27,211 nucleotides of DNA from the IMG/VR virus record IMGVR_UViG_3300011126_000091, positions 1 through 27,211 of that record; one strand, 5' to 3'. Within the stretch, counting starts at the first letter, position 1; every line of letters starts with the position of its first letter. Positions 18,773 to 27,211 of the stretch are shown piece by piece. The translations under genes were made by a program, and so were the position numbers. The notes under the pieces were generated by a model. That model was not told the DNA's origin, searched no databases, and saw only the letters and a program-made list of their open reading frames with translations. The stretch comes from a virus.

Positions 18773-19194
18773 AGTATTGCAAGCGCCGAAATAAAACAAT
18801 GGCTACTGGCGATTGGCATCGTGCCGAGATAAAGCTTGAGTGGATTCGTTTGCGTGGAAAGATACGTGCTTATTTGGCCTATTTATGGTCAGATTTGACC
18901 AAAGGGGTTAAAAGGGTTAAGGTCGATACCGAGTTTATGGAGAAGCTTGATTATTGGAGAACCCATAGAGGTTTAACGGTGGTCACTGGCGATACGATGG
19001 ATTCTATGGTGTCTATGGCAGATGGCAAAAGATATTCATCCAAGAAAAAGTACCGTCAGGAGTTAAATGCGCGTGGTTTTCAGGAGGTTGGAAACGATAC
19101 GCAGGAACACTTGAAGTCAGACGCACTCTGGGCTGACAAACGTTTGGAGCAGGACATCAAAAAGGACATAGCGGAGGTTGTTTATGGCCGATGA
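18769..19194 (+). CDS. conserved head-module protein, 141 aa
   Basis: Begins with GTG overlapping the portal stop (GTGA), AAGG eight bases upstream. The C-terminal half has DGKRYSSKKKYRQELNARGF followed by EVGND, a pattern I know from small proteins next to portal genes in many phages; its role is unknown, though head assembly is likely. The N-terminus is basic and helical with tryptophans. ATG 18799 is an alternative start. Confidence 0.65.
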   Translation: MKYCKRRNKTMATGDWHRAEIKLEWIRLRGKIRAYLAYLWSDLTKGVKRVKVDTEFMEKLDYWRTHRGLTVVTGDTMDSMVSMADGKRYSSKKKYRQELNARGFQEVGNDTQEHLKSDALWADKRLEQDIKKDIAEVVYGR

Positions 19195-20206
19195 AGAAAA
19201 CAGCGTAGAGCAAGACATTATTGATGCTATTGAGGCATCGATTAACAAGGGCCCTATTGAGGAGGCCGTTGAGGAGCCTCAAGAGGAAGTCATTGAAGAA
19301 ATCACCGAGGAAGTGGTTGAGGAGGTCGCGGTTGAACCCGCTGACGAGATTCAAGTTATTTCCGCACCGGATAATTGGGATGCTGATCGTAAAGCCGCTT
19401 TTGATGGCTTGTCTGATGAAGCATCTAAGCAGACATATCTTGATACCGTTAAGTCGCTAGAGCGCGGGTATCAATCGAAATTTGACGAGTTAGCAACAAC
19501 TCGCAAAGAACATGAGCAAATTGTGGGCTTAATGCAGCCATTTGAAACACAACTCAATGCGTCTGGACTAGACCGAGTAGCTGGTATTCGGCAACTAGTA
19601 GGGGCGCAACAGTTGTTGATGGATAATCCTGCACAGGGGCTATCACAATTAGTTCAGCAATTTGGAGGGCAAAACGCGCAAGCTATTGTCAGTCAACTTG
19701 CACAACAGTATGGGGTTGCTCCTGCCGCTGAAAGCGAAGCATATGTAGACCCTGAAATTAAATCATTGCAAGACCAAGTGTCACAACAAAACACTTACTT
19801 GCAGCAAATTGAAACCAATGCACAAACCCAACGAGTATCGGAAGCACAGAACCAAATTGACCTGTTTAAGAACGCCACGGACGATAAGGGGGGTGCTTTA
19901 CATCCCCACTTCGAGCGCGTTGAGAAAGTTATGGGAACTCTTATATCAAACGGCATCGCAGAAGATATGAATGATGCTTATAATCGTGCGATATATTCAG
20001 ACCCAGAACTTCGCAATGAGTTTATTGAGCAGGAAAAAACCAGTGTTGCTGAAAGGTTAAACACTGATCGTAGGGAAAAGGTTGCTGATTCAAAACGAGC
20101 ATCTAAGAACGTGAAAACAAACCACGTTGCTCCTGAGTCTGCACCTCCTGAACCTGACGATATAAGGGAATCTGTACGAAATGCTTATAGGGCCAGTGCT
20201 GTTTAA
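19184..20206 (+). CDS. scaffolding/capsid assembly protein
   Basis: A 340-residue protein with a very acidic first 50 residues (runs of E), a Q/A-rich helical middle and a basic end. DNWDADRKAAFDGLSDEASK is a phrase seen in phage scaffolding proteins. It lies directly before the major capsid gene and is likely lost from the head on maturation. ATG 19184 is used because GGAGG lies six bases before it; the frame also opens at a TTG six bases earlier. Confidence 0.8.
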   Translation: MADEENSVEQDIIDAIEASINKGPIEEAVEEPQEEVIEEITEEVVEEVAVEPADEIQVISAPDNWDADRKAAFDGLSDEASKQTYLDTVKSLERGYQSKFDELATTRKEHEQIVGLMQPFETQLNASGLDRVAGIRQLVGAQQLLMDNPAQGLSQLVQQFGGQNAQAIVSQLAQQYGVAPAAESEAYVDPEIKSLQDQVSQQNTYLQQIETNAQTQRVSEAQNQIDLFKNATDDKGGALHPHFERVEKVMGTLISNGIAEDMNDAYNRAIYSDPELRNEFIEQEKTSVAERLNTDRREKVADSKRASKNVKTNHVAPESAPPEPDDIRESVRNAYRASAV

Positions 20207-20218
20207 GGAGTGTAAACA

Positions 20219-21193
20219 ATGGCCTCGGCTAACACAAACTTTGACGAAATTATCACAACGACCCTGAAAAATCGTTCAGGCAAGGTTGCTGATAACGTCA
20301 CCAATAACAATGCCTTTCTTCGGCTTTGTTCTAAAAAAGGTAACGTCCAACTTGAGGATGGCGGTCAAACGCTTGTTCAAGAACTGGAATTTGCCGAAAA
20401 CTCAACCTTCAAATACTATGATGGTTTTGAAACGCTGAACGTATCTCAGTCTGACGTTCTTTCTGCTGCTGAATTTGATTGGAAACAGGCTGCTGTAGCA
20501 GTTACGGTTTCTGGTAAAGAAATGCGTCAGAACATGGGCGAAAACCGCGTGATTAATTTCGTTGCGGCTAAAGTCAAGAACGCTGAGAACACCATGGCAA
20601 ACAACCTGTCCACGGGTATTTTCTCCGATGGTACGGGTTCTTCCGGTAAGCAAATCGGTGGCTTGCAACTGATTGTAGCTGATGCGCCCTCAACAGGCAC
20701 AGTCGGCGGTATCAATCGTGCAAACTATTCGTTCTGGCGTAACTACGCTTATGATGCGACCACAGACGGTGGTGCTGCTGCTACTTCTGCAAACATTCAG
20801 GACTACATGAACAACGTATGGATTAATACCGTACGTGGTGCAGATCGTACTGATGCTATCGTTGCAGACTCAGCGTACTTCAATCTGTATTGGCAGTCTC
20901 TACAGGCTATCCAACGCATTACGAGCGAAGAAAAAGCTGGTGCGGGCTTCCGTTCCTTGGAGTTTAACGGCCCCGGTGGTTCTGCCCCGGTTCTGCTAGA
21001 CCAAGCAGCACCTACAAATCACATGTACTTCCTGAACACTGACTATCTGTTCTGGAAAGTTCATTCGGATGCTAACTATGCGCTGCAAAATGACATCCGT
21101 TCTGTAAACCAAGACGCTATTGTGAAACACATCTTGTTCATGGGTAACATGACCGCAAGCAACTGTGATTTGCAAGGTGTGCTTAAGGACTAG
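20219..21193 (+). CDS. major capsid protein
   Basis: 324 residues with composition and layout of an HK97-fold capsid protein: TTTLKNRSGKVADNVTNNNA at the start, an E-loop-like region with TLVQELEFAENSTFKYYDG, and many Gly/Ser/Asn loops later. It follows the scaffold with AAGGAG nine bases before the ATG. No N-terminal delta domain is seen, consistent with a separate scaffold. The codon choice is more GC-rich and regular than in the small genes, as for a highly expressed gene. Confidence 0.9.
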   Translation: MASANTNFDEIITTTLKNRSGKVADNVTNNNAFLRLCSKKGNVQLEDGGQTLVQELEFAENSTFKYYDGFETLNVSQSDVLSAAEFDWKQAAVAVTVSGKEMRQNMGENRVINFVAAKVKNAENTMANNLSTGIFSDGTGSSGKQIGGLQLIVADAPSTGTVGGINRANYSFWRNYAYDATTDGGAAATSANIQDYMNNVWINTVRGADRTDAIVADSAYFNLYWQSLQAIQRITSEEKAGAGFRSLEFNGPGGSAPVLLDQAAPTNHMYFLNTDYLFWKVHSDANYALQNDIRSVNQDAIVKHILFMGNMTASNCDLQGVLKD

Positions 21194-21242
21194 GCAGGTC
21201 TAAAGATTATTATGTTTACATTGTCTCCATATGCCTCTAATC

Positions 21243-21264
21243 TTTATATCTTCGCAGATATAAA
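21243..21264 (+). promoter_or_regulatory. hairpin before the homing endonuclease ribosome site
   Basis: TTTATATCT (21243-21251) and AGATATAAA (21256-21264) form a perfect 9-bp stem with loop TCGC. Its 3' arm runs into the ribosome site AAAGGA (21263-21268), 6 bases before the ATG at 21275. It may limit translation of the endonuclease. Confidence 0.6.
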
Positions 21265-21274
21265 AGGATTAGTT

Positions 21275-21706
21275 ATGGATGCTTTGGATAGGTTTAATAA
21301 GTACATTAAAATAGTCTCCAGTGGATGTCATGAGTGGCAATCTACAATGCATAGGGATGGTTATGGAAAATTTTGGTATGAAGGCGGCACAAGAATGGCG
21401 CATAGAATATCTTATTTTTTGAATGTGGGTGAGATTCCTAAAGGAATGCTTATCTTACACAAGTGCGACAATCGTAAGTGTGTAAATCCACGCCATCTTT
21501 ATGTAGGAGATTATTCAGACAACGCTCAAGATATGCATAACAGGGGTCGTGCCGTTGGGCATAGAACTCTTACGAAAGAAAGCGTTGCTGAAATTCGCAA
21601 TAAATACGCGAATGGAGGGATCACACAAAGTGAGATTGCTGAAGAATATGGTGTTAAGCAAGCCGCAATAAGCAAAATAATCTTAGGTCAAACTTGGTCT
21701 AAATAG
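21275..21706 (+). CDS. HNH homing endonuclease, free-standing
   Basis: From ATG 21275 the product is 143 residues. The HNH domain has CHEWQ, then AHRISYFLNVGEIPKGMLIL, HKCDNRKCVNPRHLYVGD and NAQDMHNRG (catalytic His in the first HK/HR parts and Cys residues for zinc). The C-terminus (from about 100) is a helix-turn-helix-like LTKESVAEIRNKYANGGITQ with AEEYGVKQAAISKI. Such genes spread by cutting sister phages without the insertion. It sits between the capsid and the next head gene and is AT-richer than both, typical of a homing insert. A longer frame from 21212 is less likely. Confidence 0.85.
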   Translation: MDALDRFNKYIKIVSSGCHEWQSTMHRDGYGKFWYEGGTRMAHRISYFLNVGEIPKGMLILHKCDNRKCVNPRHLYVGDYSDNAQDMHNRGRAVGHRTLTKESVAEIRNKYANGGITQSEIAEEYGVKQAAISKIILGQTWSK

Positions 21707-21722
21707 AAAGAAGGAAACTATT

Positions 21723-22175
21723 ATGTCTTATATTGTTGGAATGGACGTTACAGCCATTGATACTGTTCCTCAGTTTGAATTGGGTGCTGTTGGCACCGAA
21801 TCAAGCGGCAAGGAATATCGTTACTATCAATACAATGCTGGTACAGCCGCTATCGCGGGTGTTGCTGGTGAGGTAGCTGCTTTTTATTTGGCGGGTAGCT
21901 CTCAGGATGGCATTGTATGCTCTGATTACTCAGATGGCGTTTACGTTGGTGCTGGTGTGCTTCAAGCAGCCCTGACAGACGGTACTTATGGCTGGCTGCA
22001 AACTCGCGGCCCTGCCACACTTACTATCGCCCTGACTGCTGGTGCTGATGGTAATGCGCTAACATGTGTTGGTGCTGGTGATGGTACGCTTGACGTATCT
22101 GCACTGGTCAGCGACCATATCTGCGCTATTGCTGACGATGTTACTGCTAAAGAAATCGTCTGCATGTTCCCGTAA
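21723..22175 (+). CDS. putative capsid decoration/head protein, 150 aa
   Basis: A Gly/Ala-rich, acidic, strand-rich protein: FELGAVGTESSGKEYRYYQY, then AGTAAIAGVAGEVAAFYLAG, YGWLQTRGPATLTI and CAIADDVTAKEIVCMFP. The pattern is like small head-decoration proteins that follow the capsid gene in many phages. It is followed by a strong terminator at 22183, so it ends a unit. Moderate confidence for the role, high for the gene. Confidence 0.6.
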   Translation: MSYIVGMDVTAIDTVPQFELGAVGTESSGKEYRYYQYNAGTAAIAGVAGEVAAFYLAGSSQDGIVCSDYSDGVYVGAGVLQAALTDGTYGWLQTRGPATLTIALTAGADGNALTCVGAGDGTLDVSALVSDHICAIADDVTAKEIVCMFP

Positions 22176-22182
22176 TGTGATT

Positions 22183-22206
22183 GGGGGGTTTCGGCCCCCC
22201 TTTCTT
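22183..22206 (+). terminator. strong intrinsic terminator after the decoration gene
   Basis: GGGGGG (22183-22188), loop TTTCGG, CCCCCC (22195-22200), then TTTCTTC. It would lower expression of the downstream connector and tail genes relative to the capsid genes. Confidence 0.85.
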
Positions 22207-22222
22207 CACTTGGAGATACCTA

Positions 22223-22417
22223 ATGGATATGAAAACCTTTATGAAGGCATCGCCCCTAAAGCAGAGGGCTATGTTTCAGACTCTTTTAGATCGGGTTGAG
22301 TTTAAGCCTGATTTTGACAAAATGACGGTTGCAGACTTGCGCTCAATCGCTCAAGAACGTGACCTACTGGGTTATGGTAAAATGAAAAAGGCTGACTTGA
22401 TTAAAGCCCTTTCTTAA
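22223..22417 (+). CDS. small protein with SAP/HeH-like end, 64 aa
   Basis: The C-terminal half (MTVADLRSIAQERDLLGYGK, then MKKADLIKAL) is a SAP/HeH-type helix-extension-helix, often used to bind nucleic acid; the N-terminus is helical (MDMKTFMKAS). GGAG precedes the ATG at 22223; the longer frame begins within the terminator. In the head module it may be a small accessory or completion protein. Confidence 0.6.
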   Translation: MDMKTFMKASPLKQRAMFQTLLDRVEFKPDFDKMTVADLRSIAQERDLLGYGKMKKADLIKALS

Positions 22418-22429
22418 TTGGAGACTACA

Positions 22430-23026
22430 ATGGACATCGACCACCAAGCTACAGGTAGTGCCGCAGATGGCAATATCGTAACTATTTATATGAACAAGGT
22501 TCTCAATAACTTCAAATCGAAGCAAGAGGATGACCTTGTTTATGATATGATTCCGTTTGTGCGGATTGTATCGCCCGGACAGAAACACTCAATTGTTGAC
22601 CGCAAGGTTCGTGACAATGATAAAGTTGACTATAAGGAACACTGGTCAGCATTTGAGAAGAAGGAAGAATTCAGAACCAATGGTACGCCGCTCCGTGATT
22701 GGCATGTTATTGAGAAGAATATGATTCCTGAATTGGAACTTCTGAGTATCTTTACTGTCGAAGATTTCGCTAATGTATCGGACTCAAACTTGAAGAATAT
22801 CGGCCCCGGCGCTGTTAAGTTGCGTGAGAAGGCTGAGAAATTTGTTGCAGGATTGTCCGAAAGTGATGTAAAGTTGCAACAAGCCGAAGATCGCATTGCA
22901 GACCTTGAGGCTAAATTAAACGAATTGATGGACGCTAAAGTGGCGAATCCTGTTGTTAACGAGGAAACACAGGATGTCGCTACTCTCCTTAGTGCAGGAC
23001 AGCTTGAGGGAAATCGGGGGCTTTGA
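22430..23026 (+). CDS. head-module protein with HhH-like segment and coiled coil
   Basis: 198 residues from ATG 22430 with GGAG upstream. The middle has IFTVEDFANVSDSNLKNIGPGA, a helix-hairpin-helix-like segment, followed by a long charged helix (LQQAEDRIADLEAKLNELM) that looks like a coiled coil. This type of protein occurs after the capsid gene in podo- and siphophages; exact role unknown. Its end overlaps the next gene by 53 bases. Confidence 0.65.
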   Translation: MDIDHQATGSAADGNIVTIYMNKVLNNFKSKQEDDLVYDMIPFVRIVSPGQKHSIVDRKVRDNDKVDYKEHWSAFEKKEEFRTNGTPLRDWHVIEKNMIPELELLSIFTVEDFANVSDSNLKNIGPGAVKLREKAEKFVAGLSESDVKLQQAEDRIADLEAKLNELMDAKVANPVVNEETQDVATLLSAGQLEGNRGL

Positions 23027-23696
23027 AGTCCCCACCTCTGTTGTTGGCAATAACAACGAGACTGCTATTCGTAGTCTTGCGCTTGCCAATCGTTCTTTAA
23101 AGGAAACAGCAAAACGATTAAATTGGCCCGGATTGACAGTTCGGGCTACTTTATCGACTGTTGCCTCTCAAGAAGAATATGCACTTCCTTCTGACTTTCA
23201 GTCTTTAATCAATCAAACGATATGGGATGACACCAATAACCTTGAGGTTAGTGGGCCTGTATCTGCGTCTGATTGGGAATACCTACAAAACTCTGATACC
23301 GCTGCATCTACATCATCTATCTCAACATGGTTTAGAATCTTGCGCGGCACATCATCAAACAATAAATTGATGTATCTCTTTCCTATTCCTGACAGTGTTA
23401 GAACGCTTCGGTATGAGTATAAATCAGATGCTTTGACTGAGACTTCTGGGAATGTACTGCAAGGCGATAAATACATTGCTGATACAGATGTTTCTATTGT
23501 TGATGAGGATATAGTAGCTCTTGGGTTCAAGTGGCGCTTTTTAATGTCTCATGGCCTTCCTTATGTTGAGGAGTTCCGTGATTACGAAGTAGCCATTGAA
23601 ACAGGAGCTAGTGCTTACGGCGCACCAATTATAGACTTGTCTGCGAGAACCATACGCAGAACAACCATCATTGTTCCAGAAGGAGACTTTGGTTGA
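22974..23696 (+). CDS. head-to-tail connector/tail tubular A-like protein
   Basis: 240 residues from ATG 22974 (GAGGAA eight bases before). The start LLSLVQDSLREIGGFEVPTS, then VVGNNNETAIRSLALANRSL and NWPGLTVRATLS, matches the pattern of phage adaptor proteins joining portal and tail. The rest is strand-rich. It starts inside the previous gene and ends with a TGA that overlaps the next TTG start. Confidence 0.7.
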   Translation: MSLLSLVQDSLREIGGFEVPTSVVGNNNETAIRSLALANRSLKETAKRLNWPGLTVRATLSTVASQEEYALPSDFQSLINQTIWDDTNNLEVSGPVSASDWEYLQNSDTAASTSSISTWFRILRGTSSNNKLMYLFPIPDSVRTLRYEYKSDALTETSGNVLQGDKYIADTDVSIVDEDIVALGFKWRFLMSHGLPYVEEFRDYEVAIETGASAYGAPIIDLSARTIRRTTIIVPEGDFG

Positions 23697-25243
23697 GGAT
23701 GCCTCTTGGCGATATGAGGCGCTTTAAGCAAGCGTCAACTGTTTTTTCCCTTCCCGCGCCTACTGGTGGCTGGAACGCTAGGGATAATCTAGCGGCTATG
23801 GAGCCTCTTGATGCTGAGAAGATGGTTAATTTTTTTCCCGAAGTTGACGGAGTTACCCTTCGCAAAGGTGATGTCCTCTTTGCATCGGGGCTATCGGGTG
23901 AAGTTGAGACTCTTTTTGAGTACCAAGGGTTAACCTCCAATGACCTTCTTGCTGCATCCGATGGTAATTTTTACGATATAACGGCTGGCGGTGCGATTGG
24001 TAGTACAATCGGTACTGGTTTCACAAATGCACAATGGCAATGTGAGAACTACAATGCGCGAGCGTTTTTCGTAAATGGGGATGATGCCCCTAGAGATTGG
24101 AACGGCTCTACCTTGGCCGCGACATCATGGTCGGGTTCAGGCCTAACTATTGCCAATCTAATCAATGTGGCTGCTATCCGTGATAGGATGTGGTTTGTTG
24201 AGAAGGACACGGCGAACGCATGGTATGGGGCAATTGGCTCTATCACAGGCGCTTTGACTAAGTTTGCTGTTGGTGAGATTGCCCGTTCCGGGTATTTAGT
24301 AGCCGTTGCATCATGGTCTAAGGACTCCGGTTCAGGTATGGACGATTTCACAGTATTCATTATGTCCACTGGTGAATGTCTTATTTATTCGGGCGACCCT
24401 TCTACATCACTCTCATTGGTTGGCAGATATGCCGCCCCTGAACCTGTTGGGTTTAGATGTTTTACGAATTGGGGTGGCGAGTTGGTTCTCATCACTCGTT
24501 CGGGCTATTTAGGAATGACTCAGATTATGCAGGGCCGTGTACGTCCTGATGATGCTATTTCTGAAAAGATTAGGGATGCGGTAGCGTCTGCTGTTGAGAA
24601 TGGCGGTGCAATTGATGGATGGGCAGCGATGATGTCTCCTGATGGACGCAAACTTATTTTCAATGTTCCTGTTACAGATCAGTCTATTTACCATCAGCAC
24701 GTTGTAAATACGATTACAGGTGCGTGGGGCAAGTGGGAAAACCGCAATATGCGATCTATGGGTACGCTTGATAATGAAATGTTTGGCGGGTTTAGCACTG
24801 AGGTTTATCGCCTAGAGGATGGTCGTGCAGATACGTCTAATTCATCGCTTGTTGTTGAGGGTACTGCAAAGCAAGCGTGGAATTCCTTATCACAGCCTGA
24901 CGTTGCCTTAGACGGGCAAACTAAGGTTGTTACTACGCTTCGTCCGTTTATTCGCGGTGGTGGTGATATTAGTCTTACAATTGACTGTCAGTCAGATTTC
25001 TCAAATTTGCAATTACCTGATAATTTGCAATCGCTTTCTCCGAACTCTGAAAAGTGGGAGAACATCCCAACGCTTTGGAATGAGTGGGAATTACCGTGGG
25101 GAAGCGGTGCTGGTATTGCGTCCTCTCTTTTGACGGTGAACGCATCAGGTCAAACCTTTTCGGTGATTTTAGACGCTGAAACAAGCGATAGCATGACTTG
25201 GTATTCAACAGATATTATTTATAAAGTGGGTGGATTGAACTAA
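23693..25243 (+). CDS. tail/nozzle-like protein with beta-propeller-like repeats
   Basis: A 516-residue protein starting at TTG 23693 (AGGAG 7 bases before; overlap with the previous TGA); ATG 23699 is an alternative. Residues 20-45 (PAPTGGWNARDNLAAMEPLD) are a known signature of phage tail proteins of the nozzle/packaged-DNA-stabilising type, and the body alternates short strands and loops, as a beta-propeller would. It probably continues the DNA channel below the connector. Subfamily not determined. Confidence 0.7.
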   Translation: MRMPLGDMRRFKQASTVFSLPAPTGGWNARDNLAAMEPLDAEKMVNFFPEVDGVTLRKGDVLFASGLSGEVETLFEYQGLTSNDLLAASDGNFYDITAGGAIGSTIGTGFTNAQWQCENYNARAFFVNGDDAPRDWNGSTLAATSWSGSGLTIANLINVAAIRDRMWFVEKDTANAWYGAIGSITGALTKFAVGEIARSGYLVAVASWSKDSGSGMDDFTVFIMSTGECLIYSGDPSTSLSLVGRYAAPEPVGFRCFTNWGGELVLITRSGYLGMTQIMQGRVRPDDAISEKIRDAVASAVENGGAIDGWAAMMSPDGRKLIFNVPVTDQSIYHQHVVNTITGAWGKWENRNMRSMGTLDNEMFGGFSTEVYRLEDGRADTSNSSLVVEGTAKQAWNSLSQPDVALDGQTKVVTTLRPFIRGGGDISLTIDCQSDFSNLQLPDNLQSLSPNSEKWENIPTLWNEWELPWGSGAGIASSLLTVNASGQTFSVILDAETSDSMTWYSTDIIYKVGGLN

Positions 25244-26025
25244 TGGCAACTTTAACAGGCACAGCACCTAAAGACACATATAAGGACTTACTACAGGTTA
25301 GTAATTCTAATAGCGGTATTGATGCTACACTTCGGTTTTTGTCTGATGGTGAGGGTACAGACTCTACTTTAAAACTGTCGACAACAACTGCGTCATTTAC
25401 AACCGCCCTAACAGTAACGGGTATTTTAACTGCAACGGCGGGTATAGTAACTGGTGGTGTCATCGTATCAGACACAGACGGTACAGACGACATAGGTACA
25501 ACAGGAGTTAGGTTTAGATACGGTTACTTTGATGATATGGCTGTCACTAACGGCGTTGTTGCAGCTAACCTAGACGGTATTCTAGGCGCAAACACCCCCG
25601 CCCCCATTAGTGGTACAACGGGGACGTACAGCGGTATATTCAATATAACAAACAATACTGATAGTACATCAATTTCTTCGGGCGCATCGCAAAATGCGGG
25701 TGGTCAGAGTATAACTAAACAGTTATGGGTTGGTGGTTCCGCTCATTTTACAAATACTGTTGATATTATAAATGGAACACTGACGCTTTCTGCGGGGGGT
25801 ACGGCAAACGGCTCAATTAGCTGTGCCGCGTCATGCTTCATTAATATTGATAGTGACAACGGAGCTACTAATGAGAAATTTGTTATAGCCAAAGATGCCA
25901 CAGGTACGGGCGGCACAGAGTTATTCAAAGTACAAGAAAATGGTGAGATATTTGCTAATCTACCCACAAGTGCGGGTACGGCAGGATCGTTATGGAATGA
26001 TAGCGGAACGGTGAAAGTAGCGTGA
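25243..26025 (+). CDS. putative tail fibre/spike protein, 260 aa
   Basis: Rich in Ser, Thr, Gly and Asn with many short strands, no membrane helix and an ending (LPTSAGTAGSLWNDSGTVKV) that I know from fibre proteins. The start overlaps the preceding stop (TAATG). It could bind the host surface, though many fibres are longer, and this may be a base or chaperone-like part. Medium confidence. Confidence 0.6.
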   Translation: MATLTGTAPKDTYKDLLQVSNSNSGIDATLRFLSDGEGTDSTLKLSTTTASFTTALTVTGILTATAGIVTGGVIVSDTDGTDDIGTTGVRFRYGYFDDMAVTNGVVAANLDGILGANTPAPISGTTGTYSGIFNITNNTDSTSISSGASQNAGGQSITKQLWVGGSAHFTNTVDIINGTLTLSAGGTANGSISCAASCFINIDSDNGATNEKFVIAKDATGTGGTELFKVQENGEIFANLPTSAGTAGSLWNDSGTVKVA

Positions 26026-26126
26026 GTGTAAAAGAACACATATCAAAGCGCCCTATGGCCTACTTCTCAGTAGGTTGTTTCGTTGGTGTGTTCCCGTTCA
26101 TCTTTGCGGCTAACATGGCTATATGA
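26022..26126 (+). CDS. small membrane protein, 34 aa
   Basis: GTG at 26022 overlaps the preceding TGA (GTGA). The product has a basic start (VSVKEHISKRP) and one hydrophobic segment (SVGCFVGVFPFIFAANMAI). It fills the gap before the GNAT gene. It might be a small lysis or membrane protein; no family is recognised. An internal ATG at 26055 is a second possible start. Confidence 0.5.
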   Translation: MSVKEHISKRPMAYFSVGCFVGVFPFIFAANMAI

Positions 26127-26143
26127 TGCTCAAAGGAAAATAG

Positions 26144-26587
26144 ATGAATACTGCTGAACAAATAGATACTGGTGAGGGCGTACATCTTGCTTATAACTGT
26201 GACGAAATGGTCAGAAGTTGGGTTTCCCGCGAACTTGATATAGATGTTGGTGGTGATAATTTTCGAGCTATTGGCGCTGTATTAGATGGTAGAATGATAG
26301 CCGGGATTGTTTTTTATGATTATCAAGGGTTTATGGCTCAGTGTTCTATAGCCACAATTGACCCGCAATGGTGTACTCGATCAGTTTTGAAGTCTGTTTT
26401 TGATTATGCTTTCGGTCATTTGGGATGTAAGCGGCTTCATGGGGCATGTGCAAAGAAAAATAAGAAAATGAGAAATCTATTCGATAGGTTAGGCTTTAAA
26501 TACGAAGGCAATGCAAGAAAAGCTTTCGATGGTGAACAAGACGCTATGATTTATTCAATGTTAAACAATGAATGTAGGTGGACGTAA
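26144..26587 (+). CDS. GNAT-family acetyltransferase-like phage protein
   Basis: 147 residues of the GNAT fold: a central strand set (FRAIGAVLDGRMIAGIVFYD), a helix with WCTRSVLKSVFDYAF, the pattern RLHGACAKKNKKMRNLF and LGFKYEGNARKAF near the end, then DAMIYSML. This is the small GNAT found among phage tail genes. Acetyl acceptor unknown. It overlaps the next start by TAATG. Confidence 0.8.
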   Translation: MNTAEQIDTGEGVHLAYNCDEMVRSWVSRELDIDVGGDNFRAIGAVLDGRMIAGIVFYDYQGFMAQCSIATIDPQWCTRSVLKSVFDYAFGHLGCKRLHGACAKKNKKMRNLFDRLGFKYEGNARKAFDGEQDAMIYSMLNNECRWT

Positions 26588-27211
26588 TGGGTAAAGGTTC
26601 TGATATTAACTTTCCGGATCAACCGGATGGGGCAGCATTAGCACAGCAACAAGGTCAGAATAACCTTGAGGCTGCGATTGCAACGTCACTTCTTAATCAG
26701 GTTGGTGAGAATACTCCATATGGCAGTGTTAACTACACTCCGTCTGGAGCGACAACCAGAATCGGCGGTTATAATGTTCCCTCCTTTACTCGGAACGTCA
26801 ATTTAACACCTCAAGCACAGGCTCAGTTGGACGCACAGCAGGCTACTTCGATGAACCTTGCACAGTTAGGCCAAGAAAACATCGGGCGTGTACGGGGCGC
26901 ACAGGAGGCCAATCTGAACTTTCAGGGTTTGCCTGATATGGTGTCTGGTATTAATGCTGCGCCTATTAGTGGTTTTCAGGCACCGGGGCAGGAAGTTTCA
27001 TCAAGCCTTCAAGAGTTTGACCCACTGGCCGCAAGCGGTCTTTTTGGTATTGGTGGTGATTTCGCTCAACAGGGTTCTGACTTAGAACGCGCTACATTTG
27101 ATCGCGGGATGTCATTGCTAGAGCCTCAGTTCGGTAGGCAAATGGAAGAAGCCGAAGTTCGCATGTCTGAGCGCGGCCTTCCTCTTTCCTCTCAGATTGG
27201 TCAGAACATTC
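26587..27211 (+). CDS. large virion protein, cut by the window edge
   Basis: Open from ATG 26587 to the right edge with at least 208 residues. It is rich in Q, A, N and G; the last visible part has DLERATFDRGMSLLEPQFGR and RMSERGLPLSSQIGQN, a pattern that recurs in long phage internal or tail proteins (FDR..SLLEPQF.RQ...A..RLSERGLP.SSQ). It may be an ejection protein, tail-needle-like protein or fibre. The rest of the gene is outside the window. Confidence 0.7.
   Translation, partial: MGKGSDINFPDQPDGAALAQQQGQNNLEAAIATSLLNQVGENTPYGSVNYTPSGATTRIGGYNVPSFTRNVNLTPQAQAQLDAQQATSMNLAQLGQENIGRVRGAQEANLNFQGLPDMVSGINAAPISGFQAPGQEVSSSLQEFDPLAASGLFGIGGDFAQQGSDLERATFDRGMSLLEPQFGRQMEEAEVRMSERGLPLSSQIGQNI

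Overview
The window is part of the genome of a tailed double-stranded DNA bacteriophage. It carries a large terminase, portal, scaffold, HK97-type capsid protein and a short connector/tail module, next to phage recombination, replication and DNA-methylation genes and two tRNA genes. The portal, connector and tail gene order looks podovirus-like (short tail). The host is not stated by the sequence. The phage single-strand binding protein reads like alphaproteobacterial SSBs, so an alphaproteobacterial host is a tentative inference. I saw no tyrosine integrase. A resolvase-type serine recombinase and a divergent-promoter switch leave temperate or lytic life open.

Layout. (1) 167-2863, leftward: recombination genes (DUF968-like nuclease, winged-helix protein, SSB, Rad52-like annealing protein) plus small unknowns. 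(2) 2864-2943: overlapping divergent promoters forming an inverted repeat. (3) 2944-3787, rightward: a Cro-sized HTH protein, a stand-alone DnaA domain IV protein and a small unknown. (4) 3806-7536, leftward: ten small genes that all begin ATGAGC and are joined by nearly identical stop/start junctions, behind a cytosine-5 methyltransferase and a serine recombinase. (5) 7669-9914, rightward: a PAPS-reductase-like gene, tRNA-Pro, tRNA-His and small genes, most preceded by a repeated AAACGCCC motif that often folds back on a GGGC arm. (6) 10051-12694, rightward: replication initiator with four perfect 11-bp iterons inside its gene, DnaC-like loader, N6/N4 methyltransferase with an altered catalytic motif, small membrane protein, RusA. 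(7) 12709-13511, leftward: small HTH regulator and accessory genes with their own promoter. (8) 13663-13983, rightward: putative small terminase. (9) 14031-14744, leftward: three small genes with promoter and terminators. (10) 14745-15405: a long non-coding stretch with a strong rightward promoter. (11) 15406 to the right edge: terminase large subunit, portal, scaffold, capsid, homing endonuclease, decoration-like protein, connector and tail genes, GNAT protein and a cut-off virion protein.

How it works together. Early leftward genes supply recombination. The 2.9-kb switch chooses between them and the HTH/DnaA-like operon. Initiator plus loader would bring host helicase to the iteron origin. 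RusA resolves branched DNA before packaging by the terminase pair. Late genes are probably driven from the promoter near 14.9 kb. The two most unusual features are the two sets of repeated gene-boundary modules: the ATGAGC junctions in the leftward cassette array and the AAACGCCC elements in the rightward small-gene/tRNA array. Both look like devices that let small genes be gained, lost or shuffled while staying correctly translated. Other points needing attention are an open second frame inside the dcm gene that looks like a protein family, inverted DnaA boxes within the DnaA-like gene, and catalytic-residue changes in the methyltransferase and RusA.
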